From the NCBI RefSeq assembly GCF_022346185.1, contig NZ_JAKRMS010000033.1, forward strand, positions 1-32,979: DNA of 32,979 nt, read 5' to 3'. Made by a program: the position numbers and the translations under genes. This DNA is from Cellulomonas sp. ACRRI (GTDB taxonomy: Bacteria > Actinomycetota > Actinomycetes > Actinomycetales > Cellulomonadaceae). The first letter of the stretch is position 1, and each line of letters begins with the position of its first letter. The notes beneath the pieces were generated by a model that saw nothing but the letters and a program-made list of their open reading frames with translations, was not told the origin of the DNA and did no database searches. Positions 24,144-31,348 of this stretch are shown piece by piece.

Positions 24144-25399
24144 GCCAGCGCCCGGGCCAGATCGGCGAGCAGGTCGGCCTCGTCCTCGATGCCGACGGAC
24201 AGGCGGACCAGGTCGTCCGGGACCTCCAGGTCGGTGCCGACCACGGAGCCGTGCGTCATCCGAGCCGGCAGCTCGATGAGCGACTCGACGCCGCCCAGCG
24301 ACTCGGCGAGCGTGAACACCTGCGTCCGGGCGCAGACCCGCGCGGCGCGCTCGGCGCTGCCCACGCGGAACGACACCATCCCGCCGAAGCCCGACATCTG
24401 CCGGGCGGCGACCTCGTGGCCGGCGTGGCTCTCGAGCCCCGGGTAGATGACCTGCGGGACGTCGTCGCGCGCCTCGAGGAACGCGGCCACGGCGGCGGCG
24501 TTCGCGCAGTGCCGGTCCATGCGCACCGCGAGCGTCTTGAGCCCGCGCAGCGTCAGCCACGCGTCGAACGGGCCCGCCACGGCACCCGAGGCGTTCTGGT
24601 GGAACGCCACCGCGTCCGCGAGCGCCGTCGTGCCCGTCGGCCCGTCCAGGCCGACCGGCAGCTGCGCGCCGTCGGCGACCACGAGCGCGCCGCCGACGAC
24701 GTCGGAGTGCCCGCCGATGTACTTCGTCGTCGAGTGCACGACCACGTCCGCGCCGAGCGCGATCGGCTGCTGCAGGTACGGGGTCGCGAACGTGTTGTCG
24801 ACAACGAGCACCGCGCCGGCCGCCGCGGCGTGGGCCGCGAGCGCCGGGATGTCCGAGATGCCGAGCAGCGGGTTGGTCGGCGTCTCCACCCAGATGAGCT
24901 TGGTCTGCCCCGGGCGGATCGCGGCGAGCACCGCGTCGGCGTCGGACAGGTCGACCGGGGTGTGCTCGACGCCCCAGGGGCCGAACACGCGGGCGATCAG
25001 CCGGTACGTGCCGCCGTACGCGTCGTCCGGGACCACCACGTGGTCGCCGGGCCGCAGCACCGCACGCAGCAGGGTGTCCTCCGCGGCCAGCCCGGACGAG
25101 AACGCGAAGCCCGCGCCGCCGCCCTCCGCCGACCGCAGCGCCTCCTCCAGCGCCGCTCGCGTCGGGTTGCCCGACCGCGAGTACTCGTAGCCCCCGCGCA
25201 GCCCGCCGACGCCGTCCTGCTTGTACGTCGACACCTGGTAGATCGGCGTCACCACGGCTCCCGTGGCCGCGTCGGGGTCCTGGCCCGCGTGGATCGCGCG
25301 CGTCGCGAACCCGGCGGACGACCAGTCGCCGTGGTCCGTGTGCTGGTCGAGGTCGCCCGTGGCGGCCAGGGTCGGGGTGCTGTCGTTCGCGTCCGTCAC
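24140..25399 (-). CDS. metB: Cystathionine gamma-synthase/lyase family PLP enzyme
   Basis: This 419-residue fold-type I enzyme acts on cystathionine: either synthesis from an activated homoserine and cysteine, or gamma-cleavage to cysteine and 2-oxobutyrate. The PLP lysine is Lys226 in [26 protein letters not shown], the [10 protein letters not shown] region and VETPTNPLL are family landmarks. The N-terminus is about 25 residues longer than many homologues. In M. tuberculosis the equivalent Rv1079 works with Rv1077 (Cbs) in reverse transsulfuration; a cbs gene also lies 4.5 kb away here. It heads the operon with the AI-2E gene and ilvA. A TAGCCT -10 six bases before the GTG suggests a leaderless transcript. 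Confidence 0.92.
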   Translation of the reverse strand: MTDANDSTPTLAATGDLDQHTDHGDWSSAGFATRAIHAGQDPDAATGAVVTPIYQVSTYKQDGVGGLRGGYEYSRSGNPTRAALEEALRSAEGGGAGFAFSSGLAAEDTLLRAVLRPGDHVVVPDDAYGGTYRLIARVFGPWGVEHTPVDLSDADAVLAAIRPGQTKLIWVETPTNPLLGISDIPALAAHAAAAGAVLVVDNTFATPYLQQPIALGADVVVHSTTKYIGGHSDVVGGALVVADGAQLPVGLDGPTGTTALADAVAFHQNASGAVAGPFDAWLTLRGLKTLAVRMDRHCANAAAVAAFLEARDDVPQVIYPGLESHAGHEVAARQMSGFGGMVSFRVGSAERAARVCARTQVFTLAESLGGVESLIELPARMTHGSVVGTDLEVPDDLVRLSVGIEDEADLLADLARALA

Positions 25400-25405
25400 G
25401 TGCCC

Positions 25406-25411
25406 AGGCTA
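25406..25411 (-). promoter_or_regulatory. -10 box of a probable leaderless metB operon promoter
   Basis: TAGCCT on the minus strand ends six bases before the metB GTG, the spacing expected when transcription starts at the first base of the start codon. No ribosome-binding site is present, which agrees. No clear -35 was seen. Confidence 0.5.
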
Positions 25412-25494
25412 GGCCCCCGCCCCGGCCGGTCGCGCGCGGGAACACGCGGGCCCGCGCGCGGGTTGAGAGCGTCGACCCGTGGAAGGGAGTCACG

Positions 25495-26163
25495 ATGAAC
25501 TGGCTGTTCGGATCCGCCCTCAAGTCGACCATGGTCGAGCCGGAGCGCGCGCTGAAGGGGCACGAGGGCTACACGTACCCGGTGCCCGCCACCCACACGG
25601 TGCTCGGCACGCCGCTGCAGGGCCCGTGGCCCGAGGGCACCCGGACGATCGTGCTCGGCATGGGCTGCTTCTGGGGCGCCGAGCGGATCTTCTGGCAGCT
25701 CCCCGGCGTCGTCAGCACCTCGGTCGGCTACCAGGGCGGGTACACGCCCTACCCGACGTACGAGGAGACGTGCACCGGCCTCACCGGGCACGCCGAGGTG
25801 GTCCAGGTCGCCTACGACCCGGCCGTCGTCTCGGACGCCGACGTGCTGCGCACGTTCTGGGAGTCGCACGACCCGACGCAGGGCTACCGGCAGGGCAACG
25901 ACCGCGGCACGCAGTACCGGTCGACCGTCTACACGACGACGCCCGAGCAGGCCGTCGTCGCGGAGGAGACCCGCGCCGCGTACCAGCAGCGGCTGACCCA
26001 GGCCGGGTACGGGGAGATCACGACCGAGATCCGCACCGCGGACGAGGCCGGCCCGTACTACTACGCCGAGGACTACCACCAGCAGTACCTGGACAAGAAC
26101 CCGAACGGGTACTGCGGCATCGGCGGCACGGGCGTCTCGTGCCCGCGCGCGCTCGACGCCTGA
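25495..26163 (+). CDS. msrA: Peptide-methionine (S)-S-oxide reductase
   Basis: This 222-residue repair enzyme reduces methionine S-sulfoxide in proteins. The catalytic Cys58 is in [18 protein letters not shown], with the active-site Glu in the same motif. The resolving cysteines are in the C-terminal [12 protein letters not shown]. The long N-terminal extension and the [11 protein letters not shown] block match the longer E. coli-type MsrA. The ATG follows GGGAG. It is divergent from the metB operon with a 95-bp gap and ends in a strong terminator. Confidence 0.96.
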   Translation: MNWLFGSALKSTMVEPERALKGHEGYTYPVPATHTVLGTPLQGPWPEGTRTIVLGMGCFWGAERIFWQLPGVVSTSVGYQGGYTPYPTYEETCTGLTGHAEVVQVAYDPAVVSDADVLRTFWESHDPTQGYRQGNDRGTQYRSTVYTTTPEQAVVAEETRAAYQQRLTQAGYGEITTEIRTADEAGPYYYAEDYHQQYLDKNPNGYCGIGGTGVSCPRALDA

Positions 26164-26173
26164 CGCTCGCCCC

Positions 26174-26211
26174 GGACGGCCCGGTCCCCCGCGCGGGGGG
26201 CCGGGCCGTCC
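26174..26211 (+). terminator. Terminator after msrA
   Basis: A 17-bp stem with one G-T pair: GGACGGCCCGG-T-CCCCC (26174-26190) pairs with 26195-26211 around GCGC. It begins 10 bp after the msrA stop. It is separate from palindromic element D just downstream. Confidence 0.9.
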
Positions 26212-26244
26212 TGCGTCGGGGACGGTCCGCACGGCCCTTCCCCC

Positions 26245-26318
26245 CGCCGAGATAGGACCCGCGCGCCGAGATAGGTCCCTGGAGGGCCCTATCTCGGACG
26301 GAAAGTCCTATCTCGGCG
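26245..26318. repeat. Palindromic intergenic element D: two nested stems
   Basis: Four copies of the core CCGAGATAGG alternate in orientation. The outer stem CGCCGAGATAGGAC (26245-26258) pairs perfectly with 26305-26318. The inner stem CCGAGATAGGTCCC (26266-26279) pairs with 26284-26297 with one mismatch around TGGA. The element follows the msrA terminator and precedes the HEAT gene. It shares GCCGAGAT with element B. Confidence 0.85.
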
Positions 26319-26344
26319 CAGGTGGCGGGGCTAGCGTGCTGGGC

Positions 26345-27085
26345 ATGGGCGTGAGCAGGGGCGCGCGGGAGCGGCACCGGGAGGACCTGCGGGGGCTGCT
26401 CGGGGACCCCGCAGCCGTGCGGGCGCACCTCGCCGCCGGGTCCGGGCTGCCCGGGCCGCGGTCGAACCTCGAGCTGCTCGGCGCGTTCGCCGACGTCGCG
26501 CCGGTCGACCTGGTGCTCGCGCTCGCCGACGACGCCGACGAGTGCCTGCGCTGCTGCGGGACCGACGGCGTCGGCCGGCTCGTGCTCGAGGCGGCCGCCG
26601 GCGACCGCGGCCCCCTCACCGCCCTGCTGCGCGCGCGGGCCGCCGACGAGTCCTGGCGGGTCCGCGAGGCCGCCGCGATGGCGCTGCAGCGGATCGGCGA
26701 CGCGGAGCCCGGCACCCTGCGGGCCCTCGTCGCCGCCTGGGTCGCCGACCCCGACCCGCTCGTGCGGCGCGCGGCGGTCGCCGGCGTGTGCGAGCCCCGC
26801 CTGCTGCGCGACCCGGCCACCGCCGCGTCGGCCCTCGACGCGTGCGCCTCCGCCACCGCGTCGCTCGCCGCGCTGCCCGCCGAGGGACGCCGCGCGCCCG
26901 ACGTCCGGACGCTGCGCCAGGCGCTCGGGTACTGCTGGAGCGTCGCCGTCGCGGGCGCCCCCGCCGCCGGGCTGCCGCGGTTCGCGGCGCTGCGGGCGTC
27001 CGACGACCCCGACGTGGCGTGGGTCGTGCGGGAGAACGAGAAGAAGACCCGCCTGCGCCGGCTGCTCGCCCCGCGCGCCGAGTGA
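26345..27085 (+). CDS. HEAT-repeat-like protein
   Basis: This 246-residue soluble protein is almost all helix. A HEAT-type repeat is recognisable in ARAADESWRVREAAAMALQR and the following ALVAAWVADPDPLVRRAAVA, with weaker units before and after; the C-terminus is basic (RENEKKTRLRRLLAPRAE). Such proteins are scaffolds for protein or, in the AlkD branch, DNA binding; I see no catalytic motif. The ATG at 26345 was chosen because TAGCGT (26332-26337) lies seven bases upstream, fitting a leaderless promoter; a GTG at 26336 overlaps that box. Function unknown. Confidence 0.78.
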   Translation: MGVSRGARERHREDLRGLLGDPAAVRAHLAAGSGLPGPRSNLELLGAFADVAPVDLVLALADDADECLRCCGTDGVGRLVLEAAAGDRGPLTALLRARAADESWRVREAAAMALQRIGDAEPGTLRALVAAWVADPDPLVRRAAVAGVCEPRLLRDPATAASALDACASATASLAALPAEGRRAPDVRTLRQALGYCWSVAVAGAPAAGLPRFAALRASDDPDVAWVVRENEKKTRLRRLLAPRAE

Positions 27086-27090
27086 GCACG

Positions 27091-27135
27091 CGACACGTCG
27101 AGCGCGCATCCCGCGGATGCACGCTCGACGTGTCG
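27091..27135. repeat. Palindromic intergenic element C2
   Basis: The outer stem CGACACGTCGAGCG (27091-27104) pairs perfectly with CGCTCGACGTGTCG (27122-27135). The inner stem GCATCC (27106-27111) pairs with GGATGC (27115-27120) around CGC. GCTGCCC-like GCTGCC follows. It shares CTCGACGTGTCGGCTGCC with element C1. It lies between the convergent HEAT and deoD genes, so it may also terminate both. Confidence 0.85.
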
Positions 27136-27212
27136 GCTGCCCTCTCGGCGGCGCCGGCCGGCACGGCGCGCGCCGGCGGGCACGGCGCGCGGCGGCCGCC
27201 GCCGGCCGCGGG

Positions 27213-27929
27213 TCAGGCGGCGGTGGCGAACGCGCGGAGCGCCATCTGCACCGCGTGGTCGAACAGCTGCTCCCGCTCGTCGGCGGTCAGCTCGTTGGGC
27301 TGGAACGTGAAGTCGGAGATCGACAGCAGCGCCAGCGCCTTGGCCCGCTCCCGGTCCGCCACCGCGTACAGGCCGGCGGCCTCCATCTCGACGGCCAGCG
27401 TGCCGTGGTCGATGAGCGCCTGCGTGCGCTCGGGGCGGTTCGAGTAGAACGAGTCCGACGTGAACACCGCGCCGGCCTGCGCGCGGGCGCCCGGCACCTC
27501 CGCGGCGGCGGCGAACGCGGCGGCGGCCAGGCCGAAGTCGGGCACGTGCGAGTAGTGCACGCCGGCGATGCGGTGCTCGCTGACCCCGGAGTCGGTGTGC
27601 GCGGCGGTCGCCACGACGACGTCGCCGAGCTCCAGCGTGCGCGCCATGCCCCCGGCGGTGCCGATCCGGATGATCCGCTGCACGCCGTAGAACCGGAACA
27701 GCTCGGTCGCGTAGATCGAGATGGACGGCACGCCCATGCCGGAGGCCATCACCGAGACCGGGCGGCCCTGCCAGGTGCCGGTGTACCCGAGGATGCCGCG
27801 CACCTCGGTGACCAGCCGCGCGTCCTCCAGGACGGTCTCCGCGATCCGGGTCGCCCGGCGGGGGTCGCCCGGCATGAGCACGTCGGGGGCGAAGTCACCG
27901 GGCTGGGCGGAGATGTGCGGGGTGGGCAT
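27213..27929 (-). CDS. deoD: Purine nucleoside phosphorylase, DeoD type
   Basis: This 238-residue enzyme phosphorolyses purine (deoxy)nucleosides to base and ribose-1-phosphate; the family is a trimer of dimers. Landmarks: N-terminal TPHI with the His that closes a neighbour's site, phosphate-site Arg in PGDPRRA, VRGILGYTG and IIRIGTAGG, the ribose-site block AVEMEAAGLYAVA, and the catalytic Asp in SISDF with the partner Arg in TADEREQLF. E. coli has SDH where this has SDF, and VMGHGMG is VMASGMG, so base preference may differ. ATG with AGGAG six bases upstream. It lies downstream of the FKBP gene on the same strand but is separated from it by a hairpin. Confidence 0.88.
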   Translation of the reverse strand: MPTPHISAQPGDFAPDVLMPGDPRRATRIAETVLEDARLVTEVRGILGYTGTWQGRPVSVMASGMGVPSISIYATELFRFYGVQRIIRIGTAGGMARTLELGDVVVATAAHTDSGVSEHRIAGVHYSHVPDFGLAAAAFAAAAEVPGARAQAGAVFTSDSFYSNRPERTQALIDHGTLAVEMEAAGLYAVADRERAKALALLSISDFTFQPNELTADEREQLFDHAVQMALRAFATAA

Positions 27930-27966
27930 GACGGGCTCCTGGGGTCGTGGCGGGGGCGGACGCGCA

Positions 27967-28002
27967 GCCGCCGCCCGGCCCGGTGCGGGCTCGGGCGGCG
28001 GC
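27967..28002 (-). terminator. Hairpin between FKBP isomerase and deoD genes
   Basis: GCCGCCGCCCG (27967-27977) pairs with CGGGCGGCGGC (27992-28002), and GCCC/GGGC inside extends it past a one-base bulge around GGTGC. It lies 24 bp after the FKBP stop and would end that transcript or attenuate read-through into deoD. Confidence 0.75.
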
Positions 28003-28025
28003 CGAGGTGGTGCGGGGTGCCGGTG

Positions 28026-28430
28026 TCAGTGCGTGCCGACGATGTCGACGACGAACACCAGGGTGTCGCCGCCGCGGATGCCGGCCTGCGGCACGCCGCG
28101 GTCGCCGTAGCCGAGGTGCGACGGGATCGACAGCAGGACGCGCGAGCCGACGGGCTGGCCGACGAGGCCCTCGTCCCAGCCGCCGATGACGGCGCCGACG
28201 CCGATCGGGAAGCTGATGGAGGAGCCCCGGTCGTAGGAGTTGTCGAACACGTGGCCGCCCCACGTCTGGCCCAGGTAGTGGACCTCGAGGTCGTCACCGG
28301 CCTCGACGAGCGCGCCGTCGCCGGGCGACAGCACGACGACCTCGAGCTCCGCGGGGGCGTCGCCCTCCGGGAAGGTCAGGGTCGGCTTCTCACCGAACGA
28401 ACCGGTGGCCTCGGGCAGCGTGGCGGACAT
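28026..28430 (-). CDS. FKBP-type peptidyl-prolyl cis-trans isomerase
   Basis: This 134-residue protein is a single FKBP domain with no signal peptide, so cytosolic. The domain runs from about residue 25 to the end: VEAGDDLEVHYLGQTWGGHV, FDNSYDRGSS, the active-site loop VIGGWDEGLVGQPVGSRVLL, IPSHLGYGDRG and the final DTLVFVVDIVG. These are the hydrophobic pocket residues of FKBP12-like enzymes. ATG with AGGAG five bases upstream. It is divergent from the alditol oxidase gene. Confidence 0.94.
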   Translation of the reverse strand: MSATLPEATGSFGEKPTLTFPEGDAPAELEVVVLSPGDGALVEAGDDLEVHYLGQTWGGHVFDNSYDRGSSISFPIGVGAVIGGWDEGLVGQPVGSRVLLSIPSHLGYGDRGVPQAGIRGGDTLVFVVDIVGTH

Positions 28431-28554
28431 GACGACTCCTCGATCGGGTGCGGCGTACTGCCCCATCCTGCACGGTGCGCTCCCCGGCTCGCGAACGCGC
28501 CCGGGTTACGGTCGTCCCGGCGGACGACGGGCGTCCGCCGGGACGGGAGCACCG

Positions 28555-29823
28555 ATGTCGCTGACCACCTGGGCCGGGAACCTCACCTACGCCGCCGCGC
28601 GCGTGCACGAGCCGCGCACGGTCGAGCAGGTGCAGGAGGTGGTGGCGGGCGCGCGGCACGTGCGCGCGCTGGGCACCCGGCACTGCTTCAACGACCTCGC
28701 GGACACGCCGCACGACCTGGTGCGGCTCGACGGGCTGGACCCGGACGTCCGGGTGGACGCGGCCGCCCGCACCGTGACCGTGTCGGCAGGCACCCGGTAC
28801 GGGACGCTCGGGCAGGCGGTCCACGCGCAGGGCTGGGCGCTGCACAACCTCGCGTCCCTGCCGCACATCTCCGTCGCCGGCGCGGTGGCCACGGGCACGC
28901 ACGGGTCGGGCGACCGGTCCCGGAACCTCGCCGCCGCGGTCGCGGGCCTGGACCTGGTGACCGCCGACGGCTCGCTGCGGCACCTCGCGCGCGGCGACGC
29001 GGACTTCCCCGGCGCGGTCGTCGCCCTCGGGGCGCTCGGCGTGGTGGTGCGGGTGACCCTCGACGTCGAGCCGACGTACGACGTGGCGCAGGAGGTGCAC
29101 ACCGACCTGCCCTGGGACGCCGTCCTGGAGCACCTCGACGAGATCACCGGCTCCGCCGACTCGGTCAGCCTGTTCACCGACTGGGCCGGACCCGCCGTCC
29201 GGCAGGTCTGGCGCAAGACGCGCGTGGCGCCCGGCACGGCGTACGAGCCGCGTGCCGAGCTGTTCGGCGCCCGTCCCGCCCCCGGCCCGCTGCACCCGCT
29301 GCCCGGCATCGACCCGGTGAACTGCACCCAGCAGCTCGGCGTCCCGGGCCCGTGGCACGAGCGGCTGCCGCACTTCCGGCTGGACTTCACGCCCAGCAAC
29401 GGCGACGAGCTCCAGACCGAGTACCTGGTCCCCCGCGCGCACGCCGTCGAGGCGATCGAGGCGATGCGCGGCCTGGCGCCGCTCGTGGCCCCGCTGCTGC
29501 AGGTCGCCGAGATCCGCACCATGGCCGGCGACGACCTGTGGCTCAGCGGCGCCGAGGGCGGCGACCGGGTCGGCCTGCACTTCACCTGGCTGCCACGGCA
29601 GGCCGAGGTCGAGGCCGTGCTGCCCCGGATCGAGGCCGCGCTGGCCCCGTTCGGCGCCCGGCCGCACTGGGGGAAGCTGTTCGCCTCGGTGGGTGCGCCG
29701 GGCTCCGACCCGCGGGCGCTCTACCCGCACCTGGAGGACTTCCGGGCGCTGGTGGCGCGGACGGACCCCGACGGCACCTTCCGGAACCCGTTCGTGGACC
29801 GGCACGTGCTCGGGCTCGGCTGA
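28555..29823 (+). CDS. FAD-dependent alditol (xylitol/sorbitol) oxidase
   Basis: This 422-residue flavoprotein of the VAO family oxidises a terminal hydroxyl of an alditol to the aldose with release of H2O2. It resembles Streptomyces coelicolor AldO over its whole length as I remember it: N-terminal WAGNLTY, ASLPHISVAGAVATGTHGSG, SVSLFTDWAG, VNCTQQLGVPGPWHERLPHF and RPHWGKLF. His43 in LGTRHCFND aligns with the histidine that covalently holds FAD. The catalytic Glu and Arg in EIRTMA and Lys in HWGK are kept. ATG with GGGAG five bases upstream. Annotation as D-arabinono-1,4-lactone oxidase is a common near miss. Confidence 0.9.
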   Translation: MSLTTWAGNLTYAAARVHEPRTVEQVQEVVAGARHVRALGTRHCFNDLADTPHDLVRLDGLDPDVRVDAAARTVTVSAGTRYGTLGQAVHAQGWALHNLASLPHISVAGAVATGTHGSGDRSRNLAAAVAGLDLVTADGSLRHLARGDADFPGAVVALGALGVVVRVTLDVEPTYDVAQEVHTDLPWDAVLEHLDEITGSADSVSLFTDWAGPAVRQVWRKTRVAPGTAYEPRAELFGARPAPGPLHPLPGIDPVNCTQQLGVPGPWHERLPHFRLDFTPSNGDELQTEYLVPRAHAVEAIEAMRGLAPLVAPLLQVAEIRTMAGDDLWLSGAEGGDRVGLHFTWLPRQAEVEAVLPRIEAALAPFGARPHWGKLFASVGAPGSDPRALYPHLEDFRALVARTDPDGTFRNPFVDRHVLGLG

Positions 29824-29828
29824 CCCGC

Positions 29829-29875
29829 CCGGCCCGGTGGCGGGGCCCCCGGCGGGGGGCGCGCCACCGGGCCGG
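29829..29875. terminator. Bidirectional terminator between alditol oxidase and cbs
   Basis: A 14-bp stem (29829-29842, CCGGCCCGGTGGCG, with 29862-29875) is capped by an inner six-bp stem GCCCCC/GGGGGC around GGCG. It fills the gap between the two convergent genes. Confidence 0.88.
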
Positions 29876-29880
29876 CGGGG

Positions 29881-31287
29881 TCAGCGCGCCAGGAACGCCA
29901 GCAGGTCGTGCCGGGTCAGGACCCCGACGGGCTGCCCGTCGTCGACCACCATCAGCGCGTCGTGCTTCTGCAGCGCCTCGCGCGCCGACTGCACGGACTC
30001 CCCCGACCCGATCAGCGGCAGCGCGGCGGCCATGTGCCGGTCGACCCGGTCGGACAGCGACGCCGACCCGGAGAACACCGCGTCCAGCAGCTCGCGCTCG
30101 GAGACGGACCCGGCCACCTCGCCGATCTTCACCGGGGGCTCCGCGCCGACGACCGGCATCTGCGAGACGCCGTACTCCTGCAGGATCTCGATGGCGTCCC
30201 GCACGGTCTCGTTCGGGTGCGTGTGCACGAGCGCCGGCACGCTGCCGTCCTTGGTGCGCAGCACGTCCGCGACGGTCGCGCCGGCCTCGGTGTCGAGGAA
30301 CCCGTACGACCGCATCCACCGGTCGTTGAAGATCTTCGACAGGTAGCCCTTGCCGCTGTCCGGCAGCAGCACGACGATGATCGCCCGCGCGGCCGCCGCC
30401 GGGTCCTCCTCCTCGAGCCGGCGCGCCAGCCGCAGCGCCCCCTCGACGGCCATGCCGCAGGAGCCGCCCACCAGCAGGGCCTCCTCGCGGGCCAGGCGCC
30501 GGGTCATCGCGAACGAGTCGGCGTCGGACACGGCGATGATCTCGTCCGGCACGGACGGGTCGTACGCGGCGGGCCAGAAGTCCTCGCCGACGCCCTCGAC
30601 CAGGTACGGCCGCCCGTCGCCGCCCGAGTAGACCGAGCCCAGCGGGTCGATGCCGACCACGCGCACCGGGCCGCCGTCCGCCGCGGCCCGGTCGGCGGAC
30701 GCGTCGTGCAGGTACCGGCCGGTGCCGGTGATGGTGCCGCCGGTGCCGACCCCCGCGACGAAGTGCGTCACCCGGCCGTCGGTGTCCGCCCAGATCTCCG
30801 GGCCGGTCGAGGCGTAGTGGCTCGCCGGTCCGTTGACGTTGGCGTACTGGTTCGGCTTCCAGGCGCCCTCGATCTCGGTGACCAGGCGGTCGGAGACCGA
30901 GTAGTAGGAGTCCGGGTGGTCCGGCGGCACGGCGGTCGGGGTGACGACGACCTCGGCGCCGTAGGCGCGCAGCACGTCGCGCTTGTCCTCCGAGACCTTG
31001 TCGGGGCAGACGAACACGCAGCGGTAGCCCTTGCGCTGCGCCACCAGGGCCAGCCCGACGCCGGTGTTGCCGCTGGTCGGCTCGACGATCGTCCCGCCGG
31101 GGCGGAGCTCGCCCGAGGCCTCGGCCGCCTCGATCATCCGCAGCGCGATCCGGTCCTTGGCCGAGCCGCCGGGGTTGAAGTACTCGACCTTGGCGAGGAT
31201 CGTCGCGGACAGGCCCTCGGTCACGGCGTTGAGCCGGACCAGCGGGGTGCCGCCGACCAGCTCGGAGATGTGCTGCGCGTACTTCAC
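29881..31287 (-). CDS. cbs: Cystathionine beta-synthase with tandem CBS domains
   Basis: This 468-residue enzyme condenses homocysteine with serine (or acts as a cysteine synthase paralogue) to give cystathionine. The PLP lysine is Lys44 in NPGGSAKDRIA; the substrate loop EPTSGNTGVGLA and PLP-phosphate loop GVGTGGTITGTGRY follow. Two CBS domains occupy about 335-468 (SVPALVHTHPNETVRDAIEI and the final LMVVDDGQPVGVLTRHDLLA). There is no heme-binding N-terminus. The GTG start has GGGAGA five bases upstream. With metB it gives the reverse transsulfuration route, as Rv1077 and Rv1079 do. TAGGCT (31344-31339) is a possible -10. Confidence 0.94.
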   Translation of the reverse strand: MKYAQHISELVGGTPLVRLNAVTEGLSATILAKVEYFNPGGSAKDRIALRMIEAAEASGELRPGGTIVEPTSGNTGVGLALVAQRKGYRCVFVCPDKVSEDKRDVLRAYGAEVVVTPTAVPPDHPDSYYSVSDRLVTEIEGAWKPNQYANVNGPASHYASTGPEIWADTDGRVTHFVAGVGTGGTITGTGRYLHDASADRAAADGGPVRVVGIDPLGSVYSGGDGRPYLVEGVGEDFWPAAYDPSVPDEIIAVSDADSFAMTRRLAREEALLVGGSCGMAVEGALRLARRLEEEDPAAAARAIIVVLLPDSGKGYLSKIFNDRWMRSYGFLDTEAGATVADVLRTKDGSVPALVHTHPNETVRDAIEILQEYGVSQMPVVGAEPPVKIGEVAGSVSERELLDAVFSGSASLSDRVDRHMAAALPLIGSGESVQSAREALQKHDALMVVDDGQPVGVLTRHDLLAFLAR

Positions 31288-31348
31288 GGGTCTCCCAGGA
31301 GGCGAAGGGACGGGACGGGCGACCGCCCCGGGCCTCCCAGCCTAGGTG

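Noticed and set aside
27213..27929. DeoD with SDF in place of SDH, as a possible inactivated gene
   Set aside because: The catalytic Asp, its Arg partner and the phosphate-site Arg residues are all present, so the change is more likely a base-specificity variation.
31288..31348. A SAM or other sulfur riboswitch before cbs or metB
   Set aside because: The cbs leader is only about 60 bp with no matching fold, and metB appears leaderless.
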